A stretch of DNA of 64,000 bases from Bog-473 sp963719485 (lineage in GTDB: Bacteria > Actinomycetota > Acidimicrobiia > Acidimicrobiales > RAAP-2): contig OY970387.1 of the NCBI GenBank assembly GCA_963719485.1, forward strand, positions 1,922,001 to 1,986,000. The letters are read 5' to 3'. The position numbers were made by a program, and so were the translations under genes. Under the pieces are notes generated by a model, which was not told the DNA's origin, made no database searches, and was given only the letters and a program-made list of their open reading frames with translations. Below, piece after piece: positions 50,114-58,545 of the stretch. Position 1 is the stretch's first letter, and each line of letters starts with the position of its first letter.

Positions 50114-50115
50114 GT

Positions 50116-50857
50116 GTATTAGGCCGAGGTCGGACTAAGTCACACAGTCGCACTGCGCTACTTCGGTCCCAGCCATCAGCGTCAGTCCATTTACGAGGTG
50201 GTTTCTTCCACCCAGTCCTGGCTCGGCATCGACGTGGCCCTACCTCCAGGGACGATTGGCGAGCCGCAGTACGAACCTCAGGTCATCAGCGTGGTCAAGA
50301 GTGGGCCCGCCGCCGGCGTGCTCGAGCCCGGTGACTACCTCATGAGCGTGGCCGGTATCAGTGCGCCGAGTTCGCTACTTGGCGCGGGCGTCGTCGACGA
50401 GGTGGCAAAGGGCCTACCGGGACAAACCATTGCTCTGAGTATCGAGCGCAACGGAGCGCAAATGGTCGTCCACATCACGCTCGGTTCGACGGCTGAGAAG
50501 GCCTATAGCAACGCCACAACACCGGTACCCGGCTACAGCGGTCTGCAGACCACATCGGTAGCGAGCACGCTTTCGCAGTATCAATGGCCAGCCACTAGCG
50601 GCGTGGGGATCACCAACGTCGATGCCGGCTCTCCCGGGGATATGGCCGGTCTCGAACCGGGCGATGTCATCACGAAGTTCAACACGACGGCGGTGTATAC
50701 GGGCCTGGACTTCGACTTCATGAGCGAGGCGGCGGCGCCTGGAACCACCGTCAACCTCACCTATCTCGACACTTCGGGGAGCAATCAGACCACGACACTC
50801 ACCATGAGCTCGTATCCACAGGACTCAGCCGACGAGCCCACTGTGTTCTCGATGTAG
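50116..50857 (+). pseudogene. 3' part of the interrupted secreted protein: two PDZ domains
   Basis: The native sequence resumes after the element. In the frame that ends at 50857 the first codons read 'LSHTVALRYFGPSHQRQSIYEV', preceded by a TAG at 50120, so this half cannot be read through from upstream. Two PDZ domains follow: about 50275-50490 ('VVKSGPAAGVLEPGDYLMSVAGI') and 50600-50830 ('GVGITNVDAGSPGDMAGLEPGDVITKFN'). A GTG at 50198 could in principle start a cytoplasmic 219-residue product without a signal peptide. The original protein was probably exported and bound peptides or protein tails through PDZ. Confidence 0.7.
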
Positions 50858-50940
50858 GAAGCGACTGAAGGGTCGGGGCCAGATGCGGGATCAGGCGCCC
50901 CGCGGCCCCCCTAGAAAATGACCCGAAGATTGCCCGAAGG

Positions 50941-50969
50941 TCCGTGGGATCCCACGAAAATCCCACGGA
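50941..50969. terminator. hairpin with 10-bp arms (possible terminator or attachment-site arm)
   Basis: TCCGTGGGAT at 50941 and ATCCCACGGA at 50960-50969 are perfect arms around a 9-base loop, followed by TTCAGATTTTGATG with a modest T run. It lies about 85 bases after the PDZ gene stop and 120 bases before the tRNA scar, so it may end the PDZ transcript or be a recombinase arm site. Confidence 0.4.
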
Positions 50970-51092
50970 TTCAGATTTTGATGTCACCAGACGTTTTCCT
51001 GGTCGGGACCGGTGGAATCCAATTTCCCCAGGTAGAAGGCCAAATCGGTCAAACTCGACCAGTCCGCAAAGTCCAGTTGGACGAACTGCATA

Positions 51093-51140
51093 GGTCTCAT
51101 AACCCGAAGGTCGGAGGTTCAAATCCTCCCCCCGCCACTA
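51093..51140 (+). tRNA. 3' half of a tRNA-Met (CAT anticodon loop); probable attachment-site scar
   Basis: From 51093 the sequence matches the 3' part of a tRNA-Met: loop CTCATAA with the CAT anticodon (51096-51102), variable region, T-arm GGAGG-TTCAAAT-CCTCC (51113-51129), and acceptor strand CCCCGCC-A. The 5' acceptor strand, D-arm and matching anticodon 5' stem are missing: the 45 bases upstream do not pair. Integrases that use tRNA genes leave exactly this 3' segment as an att site. The last bases read CTA rather than CCA. It is not a functional tRNA. The other att copy and an integrase gene are not in the window. Confidence 0.65.
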
Positions 51141-51156
51141 AAAGAACGAGCATGTC

Positions 51157-51182
51157 AGGGCCGGTTCTTCGGGACCGGCCCT
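51157..51182 (+). terminator. intrinsic-terminator-like hairpin behind the tRNA fragment
   Basis: AGGGCCGGT (51157-51165) and ACCGGCCCT (51174-51182) form a perfect nine-base GC-rich stem with an eight-base loop, followed by TCTGCTG. It stands 17 bases after the tRNA 3' end, the normal place for a tRNA terminator, so it came with the tRNA fragment. Confidence 0.6.
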
Positions 51183-51257
51183 TCTGCTGCCCGGATGAAA
51201 TTCCTCCAGTAATGGTTCTCACGGCTTCGCCAGCTCGACTTCACACAACCTCGCGGA

Positions 51258-51926
51258 TTACTGAGCAAAGACAGCGTTGACGACAGAGGCGTCTGCCTGG
51301 TCTCGGCGCAACCGAGTCAACACGGCGACCCTTCCTGTCAATGTCAGACCCGCAGCCTTGGCTTCTTTGACGCTCAAACGACCCGAGAGGATCCCCAAGA
51401 TGAGATGTGGGGGCCCAGCAAGTTCAAGATCAGGGGATTCTACTCTGCCGGGTCGCGTTCGGATTCCGTATGGCGAAGCCTCGATGACGGCCGGGTAGTC
51501 CTCCGGACTGAGCTGTATGGAGACCGGAGGCCCATCTGGGGCGCGGTCTTTTAGGAACATCGAGACCGGACGCTTGAACCAGTGACTGCGGAATTGATCT
51601 GTTTCGTCCTTTTCAGACATGAACCGAGCACCCCATATCCCGAGCGCGTCGAGTACCGGCTCGAGGTCGGCTCCCGCATCGGTCAGGTGGTACAGCGTGG
51701 CAGCGACGGGCGGCGGAACCGCCTCACGCCAAACGATGCCGGCTTCCTCTAAAGCGGCCAACCGATCGGCCAAGAGGTTGGTCGCTATTCCAGGTAACCC
51801 ACTCATCAGGTCGGTGTAACGACACGGACCTTGGCTCACGAGCTCTCTGATGATGAGCAGGGTCCAACGATCACCCACAGCATCGAGTGCCTTGGCCACC
51901 GCGCAGTAGTGGTTGTACGACTTCAT
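51258..51926 (-). CDS. HxlR-family transcriptional regulator with C-terminal extension
   Basis: 222 residues from the ATG ending at 51926 (an upstream in-frame start at 51950 overlaps the operator region). The HxlR winged helix occupies about 1-95: 'CAVAKALDAVGDRWTLLIIRELVSQGPCRYTDLMSGLPGIATNLLADRLAALEEAGIVWRE' and 'LYHLTDAGADLEPVLDALGIWG'. Residues 110-222 form a second domain with alternating strands and helices ('MFLKDRAPDGPPVSIQLS', 'ILSGRLSVKEAKAAG') that looks like an SCP2-type lipid-binding module, so it may sense a lipophilic ligand. Divergent from the DUF302 gene. Confidence 0.87.
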   Translation of the reverse strand: MKSYNHYCAVAKALDAVGDRWTLLIIRELVSQGPCRYTDLMSGLPGIATNLLADRLAALEEAGIVWREAVPPPVAATLYHLTDAGADLEPVLDALGIWGARFMSEKDETDQFRSHWFKRPVSMFLKDRAPDGPPVSIQLSPEDYPAVIEASPYGIRTRPGRVESPDLELAGPPHLILGILSGRLSVKEAKAAGLTLTGRVAVLTRLRRDQADASVVNAVFAQ

Positions 51927-51947
51927 GCCGCGAGTATGCCACACAGC

Positions 51948-51985
51948 CACTTGAGAATCAACAGTAAGGACTTGACTTTCTCAAG
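51948..51985. promoter_or_regulatory. HxlR-type operator: ACTTGA/TCAAGT repeats
   Basis: ACTTGA at 51969-51974 and TCAAGT at 51980-51985 form a palindrome with a 5-base spacer. A further ACTTGAGAA at 51948-51956 pairs with TTCTCAAGT at 51977-51985 (nine-base perfect arms). The cluster lies just upstream of the hxlR start and faces the divergent DUF302 gene. ACTTGA-type half sites are typical for HxlR proteins; direct binding is inferred. Confidence 0.6.
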
Positions 51986-52158
51986 TTCCGTGGTAGAACG
52001 GCTGGCGTGTCCAATAAGGCCCAGGTTTGTCAGTCCCCTACGGGTGGCAGCGTTTGGCCGCCATCTCGACACGGCTCCGGTGCTCGCCGTCACCCTTTTG
52101 ACGCATTCCGTCCGGCCTCTAGTTCGGACCAGCAAGCCCACGATCTCCCTGTAGGAAC

Positions 52159-52647
52159 GTGACCACCGTTAATTATCAGGCAACCCGCCTGGTCCATGAC
52201 AGCGCCGTCGACTTCGAAGAGACCCGCCGCCGGTTCGACGAACAGGTGCCGTTACTCGATCCGCTACTCACTCTCCGACTCGTCCTCGATCAAGCAACGT
52301 GGCGTGACGTCGAGGCTCTCGTGGATCGGACTGTTGGTCCAACAGACTTCGTCGCCCTTGCGCGACTCGATCAGGGAGCTCTGCTCAGCCAGGGTGGCGA
52401 TCCAGTCCAGGCGACGCTGTATCTCGTCGGGAACCCGGTGATTGCTCGCACGATCCTTGCCGTCGAGCCGGCAGCGGGTCTCTATGCACCCTTCCGCGTG
52501 GCGATCTACCGAGACACCTTCGGCGCGCATGTCGCCTACGACCAACCATCAAGCGTATTCGCGTCGTTTGGTTCCGGCGCAATCGATGCGATCGCTCGTG
52601 AACTCGACGAGAAGATTCGAAACTCAGCGAAGACATCGTGTCAGTGA
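52159..52647 (+). CDS. DUF302-like protein
   Basis: 162 residues, GTG start 52159. The C-terminal half matches the DUF302 pattern: 'ATLYLVGNPVIARTILAVEPAAGLYAPFRVAIYRDTFGAHVAYDQPSSVFASFG' (about 85-138), where family members have a 'GNP..GT..m...P...l.LP.....' run. The first 70 residues include a helix with 'FEETRRRFDEQVPLLDP'. DUF302 proteins are small, cytoplasmic or periplasmic, with unknown chemistry. As the divergent partner of the HxlR regulator it is the likely regulated gene, perhaps with the hydrolase that follows. Confidence 0.72.
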   Translation: MTTVNYQATRLVHDSAVDFEETRRRFDEQVPLLDPLLTLRLVLDQATWRDVEALVDRTVGPTDFVALARLDQGALLSQGGDPVQATLYLVGNPVIARTILAVEPAAGLYAPFRVAIYRDTFGAHVAYDQPSSVFASFGSGAIDAIARELDEKIRNSAKTSCQ

Positions 52648-52797
52648 CAACGATGCTCGGGGACAATCACTGGTTCTACACGCGCACGGGTGCTGCGATT
52701 CGCGGGTTCGGCCCCAATGCGCCTGACAGGCGGATCACAGAACGATGTCAGAAGGCGACTTGTTCAAAGAGGAGACATGCCGTGAAAGGAGATGGTA

Positions 52798-53679
52798 ATG
52801 AACAGGATCGACGCAGAGGTTGACGAGCACTACGTGTACCACGGAGGTGGATCCCTCTATGTCCTCGACTACCCCGGCGAGGAACCGGCGATCGTCCTGA
52901 TGCACGGTTATCCCGATGATCACCGCATCTACGACAAGCTCGCACCTCTCCTGTCACCGAGGCAGGTCGTGACCTTCGACTGGCTCGGGTACGGGCGCTC
53001 TGATCGAACCGACGTGGTCGGTTCGTCCTCAGACGACCACGGTTCCGAACTGAAGGCGGTGCTCGATGGTTTGGGCATCACACGCGCCCTACTGGTTGGC
53101 CACGACGCGTCGGGTCCCGACGTCGTCGCGTTCGCCGTCGCGCACCCCGAGCGGGTAGCCCACGTAGTCCTACTCAACACCATGTTTGGGCACCAACCTT
53201 CGCTCAAGCTTCCCGAGATGATCCGGCTGCTTGCCGATCCGGCCTTCACCGCGCTCGCCGACGCCATGGTCAACGACGACGCCCAGCGCCTCTGGCTCCT
53301 GCAGCACACCGCCGCCCAGTGGGACATGGATGCCCTCGACCCCGAGGGCATTGCTGTGCAGTCGATCCTGCCGCAGTTCTTTGGCGACGCCGATCAGTCA
53401 GATGCCATCCCCGCCATTCGTGCCTGGACGGCCGAACTGTTCGACGCTTTGGACGGACAGGATGCTCTTAGCGAAAGCGGTGCGCTCCGACGCCTCGAGG
53501 TCCCGGTTTCGATCATCTTTGGCGAGAAGGATCGCTACTTGACCCCGACTCTTGGGACCGAGATCGCAGGCCTCTTTAGGGACCCGTCGCTTCATATGGT
53601 CCAAGGTGCCGCACACTGGCCACAGCACGACCAGCCTGAAGTCGTCGCCGAACTCGTCAAGCGATGCGAGGTCGCGTAG
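52798..53679 (+). CDS. alpha/beta hydrolase, haloalkane-dehalogenase/epoxide-hydrolase-like
   Basis: About 293 residues; ATG 52798 is best spaced from GAAAGGAG, ATG 52792 is close. 'VLMHGYPDDHRIYDKLAPLL' (about 35-54) carries the HGxP oxyanion loop, 'LLVGHDASGPDVVAF' (about 98-112) the Asp nucleophile, and 'VQGAAHWPQHDQPEVV' (about 268-283) the base His. The acid is probably in 'IFGEKDRYLTP'. The Asp nucleophile suggests dehalogenation or epoxide opening through a covalent ester. It precedes a methyltransferase and an exporter, which could be a resistance or modification set. Confidence 0.85.
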   Translation: MNRIDAEVDEHYVYHGGGSLYVLDYPGEEPAIVLMHGYPDDHRIYDKLAPLLSPRQVVTFDWLGYGRSDRTDVVGSSSDDHGSELKAVLDGLGITRALLVGHDASGPDVVAFAVAHPERVAHVVLLNTMFGHQPSLKLPEMIRLLADPAFTALADAMVNDDAQRLWLLQHTAAQWDMDALDPEGIAVQSILPQFFGDADQSDAIPAIRAWTAELFDALDGQDALSESGALRRLEVPVSIIFGEKDRYLTPTLGTEIAGLFRDPSLHMVQGAAHWPQHDQPEVVAELVKRCEVA

Positions 53680-53789
53680 TCGACACGAGAATCCCTTTTC
53701 AGAGAGGTCGGAGATCGGACGGCGTCCAGCGAAAGCAGCACACAACGCGTCACATCCGAGCAACGACACAGGAAGAACGGAATAGACAA

Positions 53790-54602
53790 ATGAAGGCAGC
53801 GCTGATGGATAGCCAGTACTCAACCGGCATGTCCCGACAGAACATCGAGCAGGCTCTCGTTGCATCCGGCAAAAACCTCAGTGAGATTCATACAGAGGAT
53901 CTGAGTGCGGTCGAGGACTTCCACACGCTGGGCCGAATCGCCACCAGCCAACTGGCCGAGCTGGCCGAAATCAAGAACCATGACGAAGTGCTCGATGCCG
54001 GCAGTGGCATCGGCGGCGCAGCTCGCTTCCTCGCCAACAGGTACGGCTGTCGAGTCACCACCATTGACCTCACCAAGGAGTACTGCGAAACCTGTCGCTG
54101 GTTGAATCAACTCGTTGGGCTGGATGATCGGATCTCTGTCCATCAAGGGGACGTGACGGACCTACCGTTCAATGCGGCCACCTTCGATGTGGTGATCAGT
54201 CAACACGTGCAGATGAACGTGGCCGACAAGGCCGGCCTCTATGGCGAGGCCCGCCGTGTGCTTCGACCCGGAGGGCGCCTCGCCATCTGGGACATCGTCG
54301 CTGGAACGCCAGGCGAGCTCAAGTTTCCATTTCCGTGGGCCGATCGGCCTGAGCTGAGCTACCTCGTCTCCGCCGATCTCTTGCGAGAGACGATCGAATC
54401 TACCGGCCTCTCGGTGACCCACTGGAGTGACATGACTGAAGACGCAGTGGCGGTCATGGAGATCTTCCTTTCAACTCCTCCGGGCCCGCTCGGCTTGCAC
54501 AACTTCGTGGACAACTTTTTGGCCAAAGCGAACAACCTCGTTGACGGGTTATCAGTCGGTCGGCTCATCGCCGTGCAAGCCGTCTTCGAGGCTCGAAGCT
54601 GA
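53790..54602 (+). CDS. SAM-dependent methyltransferase
   Basis: 270 residues from ATG 53790 (ATG 53805 is possible). Class-I methyltransferase motifs: motif I 'VLDAGSGIGGAARFLANRYGCRVTTIDLT' (about 66-94), 'RISVHQGDVTDLPFNAATFDVVISQHVQMNVADK' with acidic motif II, and 'LRPGGRLAIWDIVAGTPGEL'. The arrangement is like the UbiE/GbsA-type small-molecule methylases with a C-terminal 'FVDNFLAKANNLVDG' cap. The target could be a hydroxyl or carboxyl of a secondary product. It lies between a hydrolase and an MMPL transporter on the same strand. Confidence 0.87.
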   Translation: MKAALMDSQYSTGMSRQNIEQALVASGKNLSEIHTEDLSAVEDFHTLGRIATSQLAELAEIKNHDEVLDAGSGIGGAARFLANRYGCRVTTIDLTKEYCETCRWLNQLVGLDDRISVHQGDVTDLPFNAATFDVVISQHVQMNVADKAGLYGEARRVLRPGGRLAIWDIVAGTPGELKFPFPWADRPELSYLVSADLLRETIESTGLSVTHWSDMTEDAVAVMEIFLSTPPGPLGLHNFVDNFLAKANNLVDGLSVGRLIAVQAVFEARS

Positions 54603-54758
54603 AGACCACTACGTCGCCTCGCTATGTCTATCGAAGGTGAATCCTCTAGCCGGGACACCCGAATTATCAGAGAAACGGAGTCAATCCGATGACCACGCGC
54701 AACGTAGAGAGCACCTCTCACAACCACTTCACCCCTCATTTCAGCCAACAGACCCGTC

Positions 54759-57011
54759 ATGAACCAAGAGAACGGCTTGCCCAAGCGCCTCCTAAACACA
54801 GCGACGCTCGGATTCACGCAAAAGATGGCAACGGCCAGCTCCCGACGCCCGCGTCGCACGCTCGGCATCTGGGGCCTTTTGGTCGTGGTGGCCCTGGTGC
54901 TCGTCGGAACGTCGCTCAAGGGTTTGACAACGGATGCCCACGTGGTGGGCGCCACGCAGTCGAGCCAAGCCGAAGCGCTCTACAACGAGGTCGTCGGGTC
55001 GGCAAGCCACAAGCCGACGGACGTTATTGTGGTCAGCTCCAAGAGCTCGACGGCGAGCGATCAGGACTTCAAGATATTCGTGAGCAGGCTCGACGCGAAG
55101 GTAGGAGCCAACCGGGGCATCACGGATGTCGTGTCCGATTTCTCCTCCGGCAGCCCGCTGGTCTCGAATAATCGGCACGCCGCGTTGATCGCGCTGAGGG
55201 CAGCGAGCGACGCCGACATCAAGCCCGTGGTGCGCGCGGTGCAGTCGGCCGATGGCAGAGGCGGGTTCTCCGTGGCCGTCACCGGGGTGCACACCGTGGG
55301 CAACGACTTCACCACCTTGTCGACCAGCGACCTCCGCAACGGGGAGCTGGACTTCGGCCTGCCGATCTCGATCGTCGTCCTCTTACTCGTGTTCGGAGCG
55401 GTCGTTGCCGGGCTCATGCCGATGCTGATGGCACTGGTTGCGATCGTCGTCGGCCTCGGGATTGCGACCCTCGTGGGTGAGGAGTTCCACCTCTCGGTCT
55501 TCATCATCAACATGATGACCGGCATGGGCCTGGCGCTCGGGATCGACTACTCCTTGTTCATCGTCTCGCGTTTTCGGGAGGAACGGGCCGGCGGGCTCGA
55601 CAAACAAGCAGCCATCCAGCGGACGGCGGCCACCGCCAGTCGAGCCGTGCTGTTCAGCGGCGCCACGTTCGTGATCGCCCTCTTGGGCATGTTCTTGGTG
55701 CCCACGAACCTCTTGCGCAGCATGGCCGCCGGGGCGGTGATCGTCGGGGTGGTCTCAGTCGCGGCTGCCCTGACCCTCCTTCCGGCGATGCTGCACCTCC
55801 TCGGGGATCGTGTGAATTCCCTGCGCCTGCCCTTCGTGGGAAAGCGCCTCGGGAGCTCGCGTTCGGGCGAGTCCAGGGTCTGGCGAACGTTCATCGAAGC
55901 AGTTCTGCGCCGCCGCGTCGGCATGTTGACCCTGACCGTCGGCGTGCTCGTCGCGTTGGCCGCGCCGCTCCTCGGGATCCATATCGGTCAGAGCGGCGTG
56001 GCAACCCTTCCCAATAATCTGCCGTCCAAGCTGGGTTACCTCGCCGAGCAGCACTACTTCCCGAATCAATCTCCCTACCCGGTCGAAATCGTCGCGCACG
56101 GTGGCGATGCCCGCACCCAGGCGGACCTGTCGAAGCTCGAAGCAGTCCTCGCCGACGACCCACGGTTTGGGTCCGGCACCATTCAGGCATCCGCCGACGG
56201 CAAGCTCTTGGCGCTGACCGTTCCGATCCGGGGTGACGTTGTCTCGAGCCCGGACGTGGCCGCAGTGCGCCAGCTACGCAGTGATGTCATTCCGTCGATC
56301 TTCGCCGGCTCGAGCGCCCGCGTCCTGGTCGGGGGCCAGACGGCCGAGACGGCCGACTACTTCAGCGCCGTTTCTGCGCCAACCCCCTACGTGTTGCTGT
56401 TCGTGCTCGGCCTCAGCTTCATCTTGCTGATGGTGGCCTTCCGGTCCATCGTGATCGCCCTCGTCTCGATCCTGCTCAATCTCCTCTCTGTGGGTGCCGC
56501 GTACGGACTCTTGACCCTGGTCTTCATCCACGGGGTCGGCGCAGACCTCTTCGGGTTCCAGAAGGTGACCGCCATCGACGCCTGGGTGCCGCTGTTCTTG
56601 TTCTCAGTGCTCTTTGCCCTCTCGATGGACTACCAGGTCTTCCTCATGAGCCGGATCAAAGAACGTCATGACGAGACGGGCTCGACGACGGAGGCCGTCG
56701 TGGGCGGTGTGGCCTCGACGGCCAAGATCATCACGGGGGCCGCCCTCATCGTCGTGGTGGTGTTCTCCGGATTTGCCCGCGGCCAGCTCGACATGTTCCA
56801 GCAAATGGGATTCGGGGTGGCGGTGACCCTTCTGCTCGACGCCACCCTCATCCGCTCGATCGTCTTGCCGTGCACGCTGAGCTTGCTGGGTGCGCGCAGC
56901 TGGTATCTGCCTCGCTGGCTCAACTGGCTGCCGCGAATCGAAGTTGGGTCACCCGAGGTTGTTCCTGTCGCCGATGACGCCGAGCGAATCCTTGTTGCCG
57001 CCGCCGTGTAG
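54759..57011 (+). CDS. MMPL-family (RND superfamily) transporter
   Basis: 750 residues with about twelve membrane helices in two repeats. An N-terminal helix 'IWGLLVVVALVLVGTSLKG' (about 36-54) precedes a large extracellular loop (about 55-180) and the first five-helix bundle, which contains 'MTGMGLALGIDYSLFIVSRFREER' (about 250-273), the family-typical Asp/Tyr pair for proton relay. The second half mirrors this: 'FLFSVLFALSMDYQVFLMSRIKERHDE' (about 613-639). MMPL proteins export lipids or hydrophobic molecules. It may move a product made by the preceding hydrolase and methyltransferase. No TetR gene is adjacent. Confidence 0.92.
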   Translation: MNQENGLPKRLLNTATLGFTQKMATASSRRPRRTLGIWGLLVVVALVLVGTSLKGLTTDAHVVGATQSSQAEALYNEVVGSASHKPTDVIVVSSKSSTASDQDFKIFVSRLDAKVGANRGITDVVSDFSSGSPLVSNNRHAALIALRAASDADIKPVVRAVQSADGRGGFSVAVTGVHTVGNDFTTLSTSDLRNGELDFGLPISIVVLLLVFGAVVAGLMPMLMALVAIVVGLGIATLVGEEFHLSVFIINMMTGMGLALGIDYSLFIVSRFREERAGGLDKQAAIQRTAATASRAVLFSGATFVIALLGMFLVPTNLLRSMAAGAVIVGVVSVAAALTLLPAMLHLLGDRVNSLRLPFVGKRLGSSRSGESRVWRTFIEAVLRRRVGMLTLTVGVLVALAAPLLGIHIGQSGVATLPNNLPSKLGYLAEQHYFPNQSPYPVEIVAHGGDARTQADLSKLEAVLADDPRFGSGTIQASADGKLLALTVPIRGDVVSSPDVAAVRQLRSDVIPSIFAGSSARVLVGGQTAETADYFSAVSAPTPYVLLFVLGLSFILLMVAFRSIVIALVSILLNLLSVGAAYGLLTLVFIHGVGADLFGFQKVTAIDAWVPLFLFSVLFALSMDYQVFLMSRIKERHDETGSTTEAVVGGVASTAKIITGAALIVVVVFSGFARGQLDMFQQMGFGVAVTLLLDATLIRSIVLPCTLSLLGARSWYLPRWLNWLPRIEVGSPEVVPVADDAERILVAAAV

Positions 57012-57149
57012 GTAGCGGGACGACGCCCCACGTCCGTGCACCAACGACTCGAAGTGGATTCGGAGGGGGGCGACTGAGGCGTTCAGCCGCCTCCCAGACA
57101 ATGGGCAGACGCGGTGGCCGGGTCCAGACTGCCCAACCGAGCATGCCGG

Positions 57150-57590
57150 CGTCGCCGAAGAAGGAGATCGCTCCGTTCGCATAGAGGATCCAATACCCTC
57201 GTCCGTCCGGCGTGCGCATGGCCGAAGTGACCGGCACGCCCTGAGGGCCGGAAGCCCCGAAGTAGGGGACATCACCGAAGGTGTAGACGTTCCCGCTCTG
57301 GGTCACCGCCCAGTAGCCGTTCCCAGTCGCGTCGGGCATCACCGCGGCCGCCGAGCCCGAGCAGCCACCGATACCCTGGCGGCTCCCCGCGAAGCGTGCG
57401 TCGCCGAAGGCGAACACTCCGCCGTCAGAAGCCACCATGAAGTAGCCGCCACCATCGGAAGACGGCACCACCGCGACGATGGGCGCGTTGAGCGAGTTGG
57501 GCAGACCGGAGCCAGCCGGGTGGATGCCGAGTCCAGGGATCGAGCCGTAGAAGCGTGCGTCGCCGAAGGCGAAGATCCCGCCGTCAGACG
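57150..57590 (-). pseudogene. fragment of a 'VASDGG.FAFGDA' repeat protein
   Basis: On the minus strand the frame reads repeated units of about 45 residues: 'DGGIFAFGDARFYGSIPG', 'YFMVASDGGVFAFGDARFAG', 'YWAVTQSGNVYTFGDVPYFG', 'YWILYANGAISFFGDAGMLG'. Such repeats build beta-propeller-like domains in secreted actinobacterial proteins. The fragment has a TGA just upstream of the first unit, no signal peptide, and loses similarity after the last unit, so both ends are missing. It is a remnant of a much longer gene. Confidence 0.6.
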
Positions 57591-57663
57591 GGGCTCACCG
57601 AGCTGACCGTGGTGCAGTTGAGTCCCGGCGCGATGGGGGAGCCGATTCCCGTGACTGCGTCCC

Positions 57664-57792
57664 CGTCTCGAGCGCATCGAAGCCATGTTGAAGTACCTGG
57701 TGCCCGAGGGCGTGGCGGACGAGCTCATGACTGGCGCCGGCAACGGAAAGATCAACGAGGGCGAGGCACAGCCGGCGGATAGCTCCGCCTGA
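57664..57792 (+). pseudogene. C-terminal remnant or very small ORF (42 codons)
   Basis: A 42-codon stretch begins 'RLERIEAMLKYLVPEGVADE' and continues 'LMTGAGNGKINEGEAQPADS' before a TGA. An ATG at 57685 would give 35 residues. The first half looks like a natural helical segment, the second like a soluble tail, similar in style to a protein C-terminus. No upstream domain is present, so it is probably the end of a lost gene; the family is not recognised. Confidence 0.3.
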
Positions 57793-57906
57793 GAGGGAGG
57801 ACTTTCGGCTCTGTGAGGAAGCCGAGTCCCGTCGGTACGATGCCGAGGGGTTGATAGGGGGGTCCAGTGGCGGGCGCGCAGTGGGACCACCATCGGGGAG
57901 CTTCCG

Positions 57907-58545
57907 GTGATCTCGTGCACCACCACATACGGTGCACCGCCGAGCGGCTCCCCCTTCGTTGCCCATCAGCTGGTGACCACCTCCGCAGTGCGAGGCCTGA
58001 GCTTTTACTCCAACGGGCAGATCACGGTGCTCGGGCCGGCAGGTTGGGCGTGCAGCGCGCTGGTGGCCGGCGACGGCGGGCAGGCCCTCGCCGTCTACCC
58101 ACCGGGCAAGCCCGACTACACCGCGGTACCCATCCCCAAGGGGGCCCGGATTGTCCAGGTGTTCGCCGACTACACCGGGCATATCCCCGGAGCCGACCTG
58201 GTGTGCGCGTTCTTCCCCCACTCCGCGGCAGCTTCGTTCGCATCCTCTAGCGGTGAGTCCTGCCCGGCTCCGCCGTCGGGTCAGAGAGTGGCGACACTCA
58301 CGCCCGACGTGGTGACGTTCAGCGATCCTCCCGGAGTGGCAGGTGCAGGGTCAGGATCCGGGGGCTCGCTGACTTCGGTTGGGGCTGCGGTCTACCCACA
58401 GCTCGCCTACGGCGCGGCCGACAGCGTCAACGACTCCGTGCTCTCGTGCACCCTTCCGGCAAAGCAGTCATCGTTGTGCCGGGCAATAGCGGGCGACTTC
58501 TTGGTACGGAACACGCCGACCTACATCCCGCAGAGCTCCGGATAG
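57907..58545 (+). pseudogene. secreted-type hypothetical protein lacking its signal peptide
   Basis: 212 residues if started at GTG 57907. The sequence looks like a mature exported protein ('LPVISCTTTYGAPPSGSPF', 'GPAGWACSALVAGDGGQALAVYPPG', 'VNDSVLSCTLPAKQSSLCRAIAGDFLVRNTP') with several cysteines. No signal peptide exists in frame: upstream codons give a short basic stretch and then TGA stops at 57790 and 57814. A 5' deletion is the simplest explanation. The domain is unnamed to me. Confidence 0.5.

Larger units (their letters stand above)
47045..50115 (+). mobile_element. RIT element (recombinases in trio), about 3.07 kb
   Basis: Three overlapping tyrosine-recombinase genes in one direction, bounded by long near-identical terminal inverted repeats, are the defining layout of RIT elements. 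The outer matching bases are ACATTATTT at 47045 and its complement ending at 50115. Each end also holds an inner inverted pair TTATGCCGGG/CCCGGCATAA. There is no passenger gene. It interrupts a secreted PDZ-protein gene, and no obvious target duplication is seen. All three recombinases keep their catalytic residues, so it may still be active. Confidence 0.88.
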
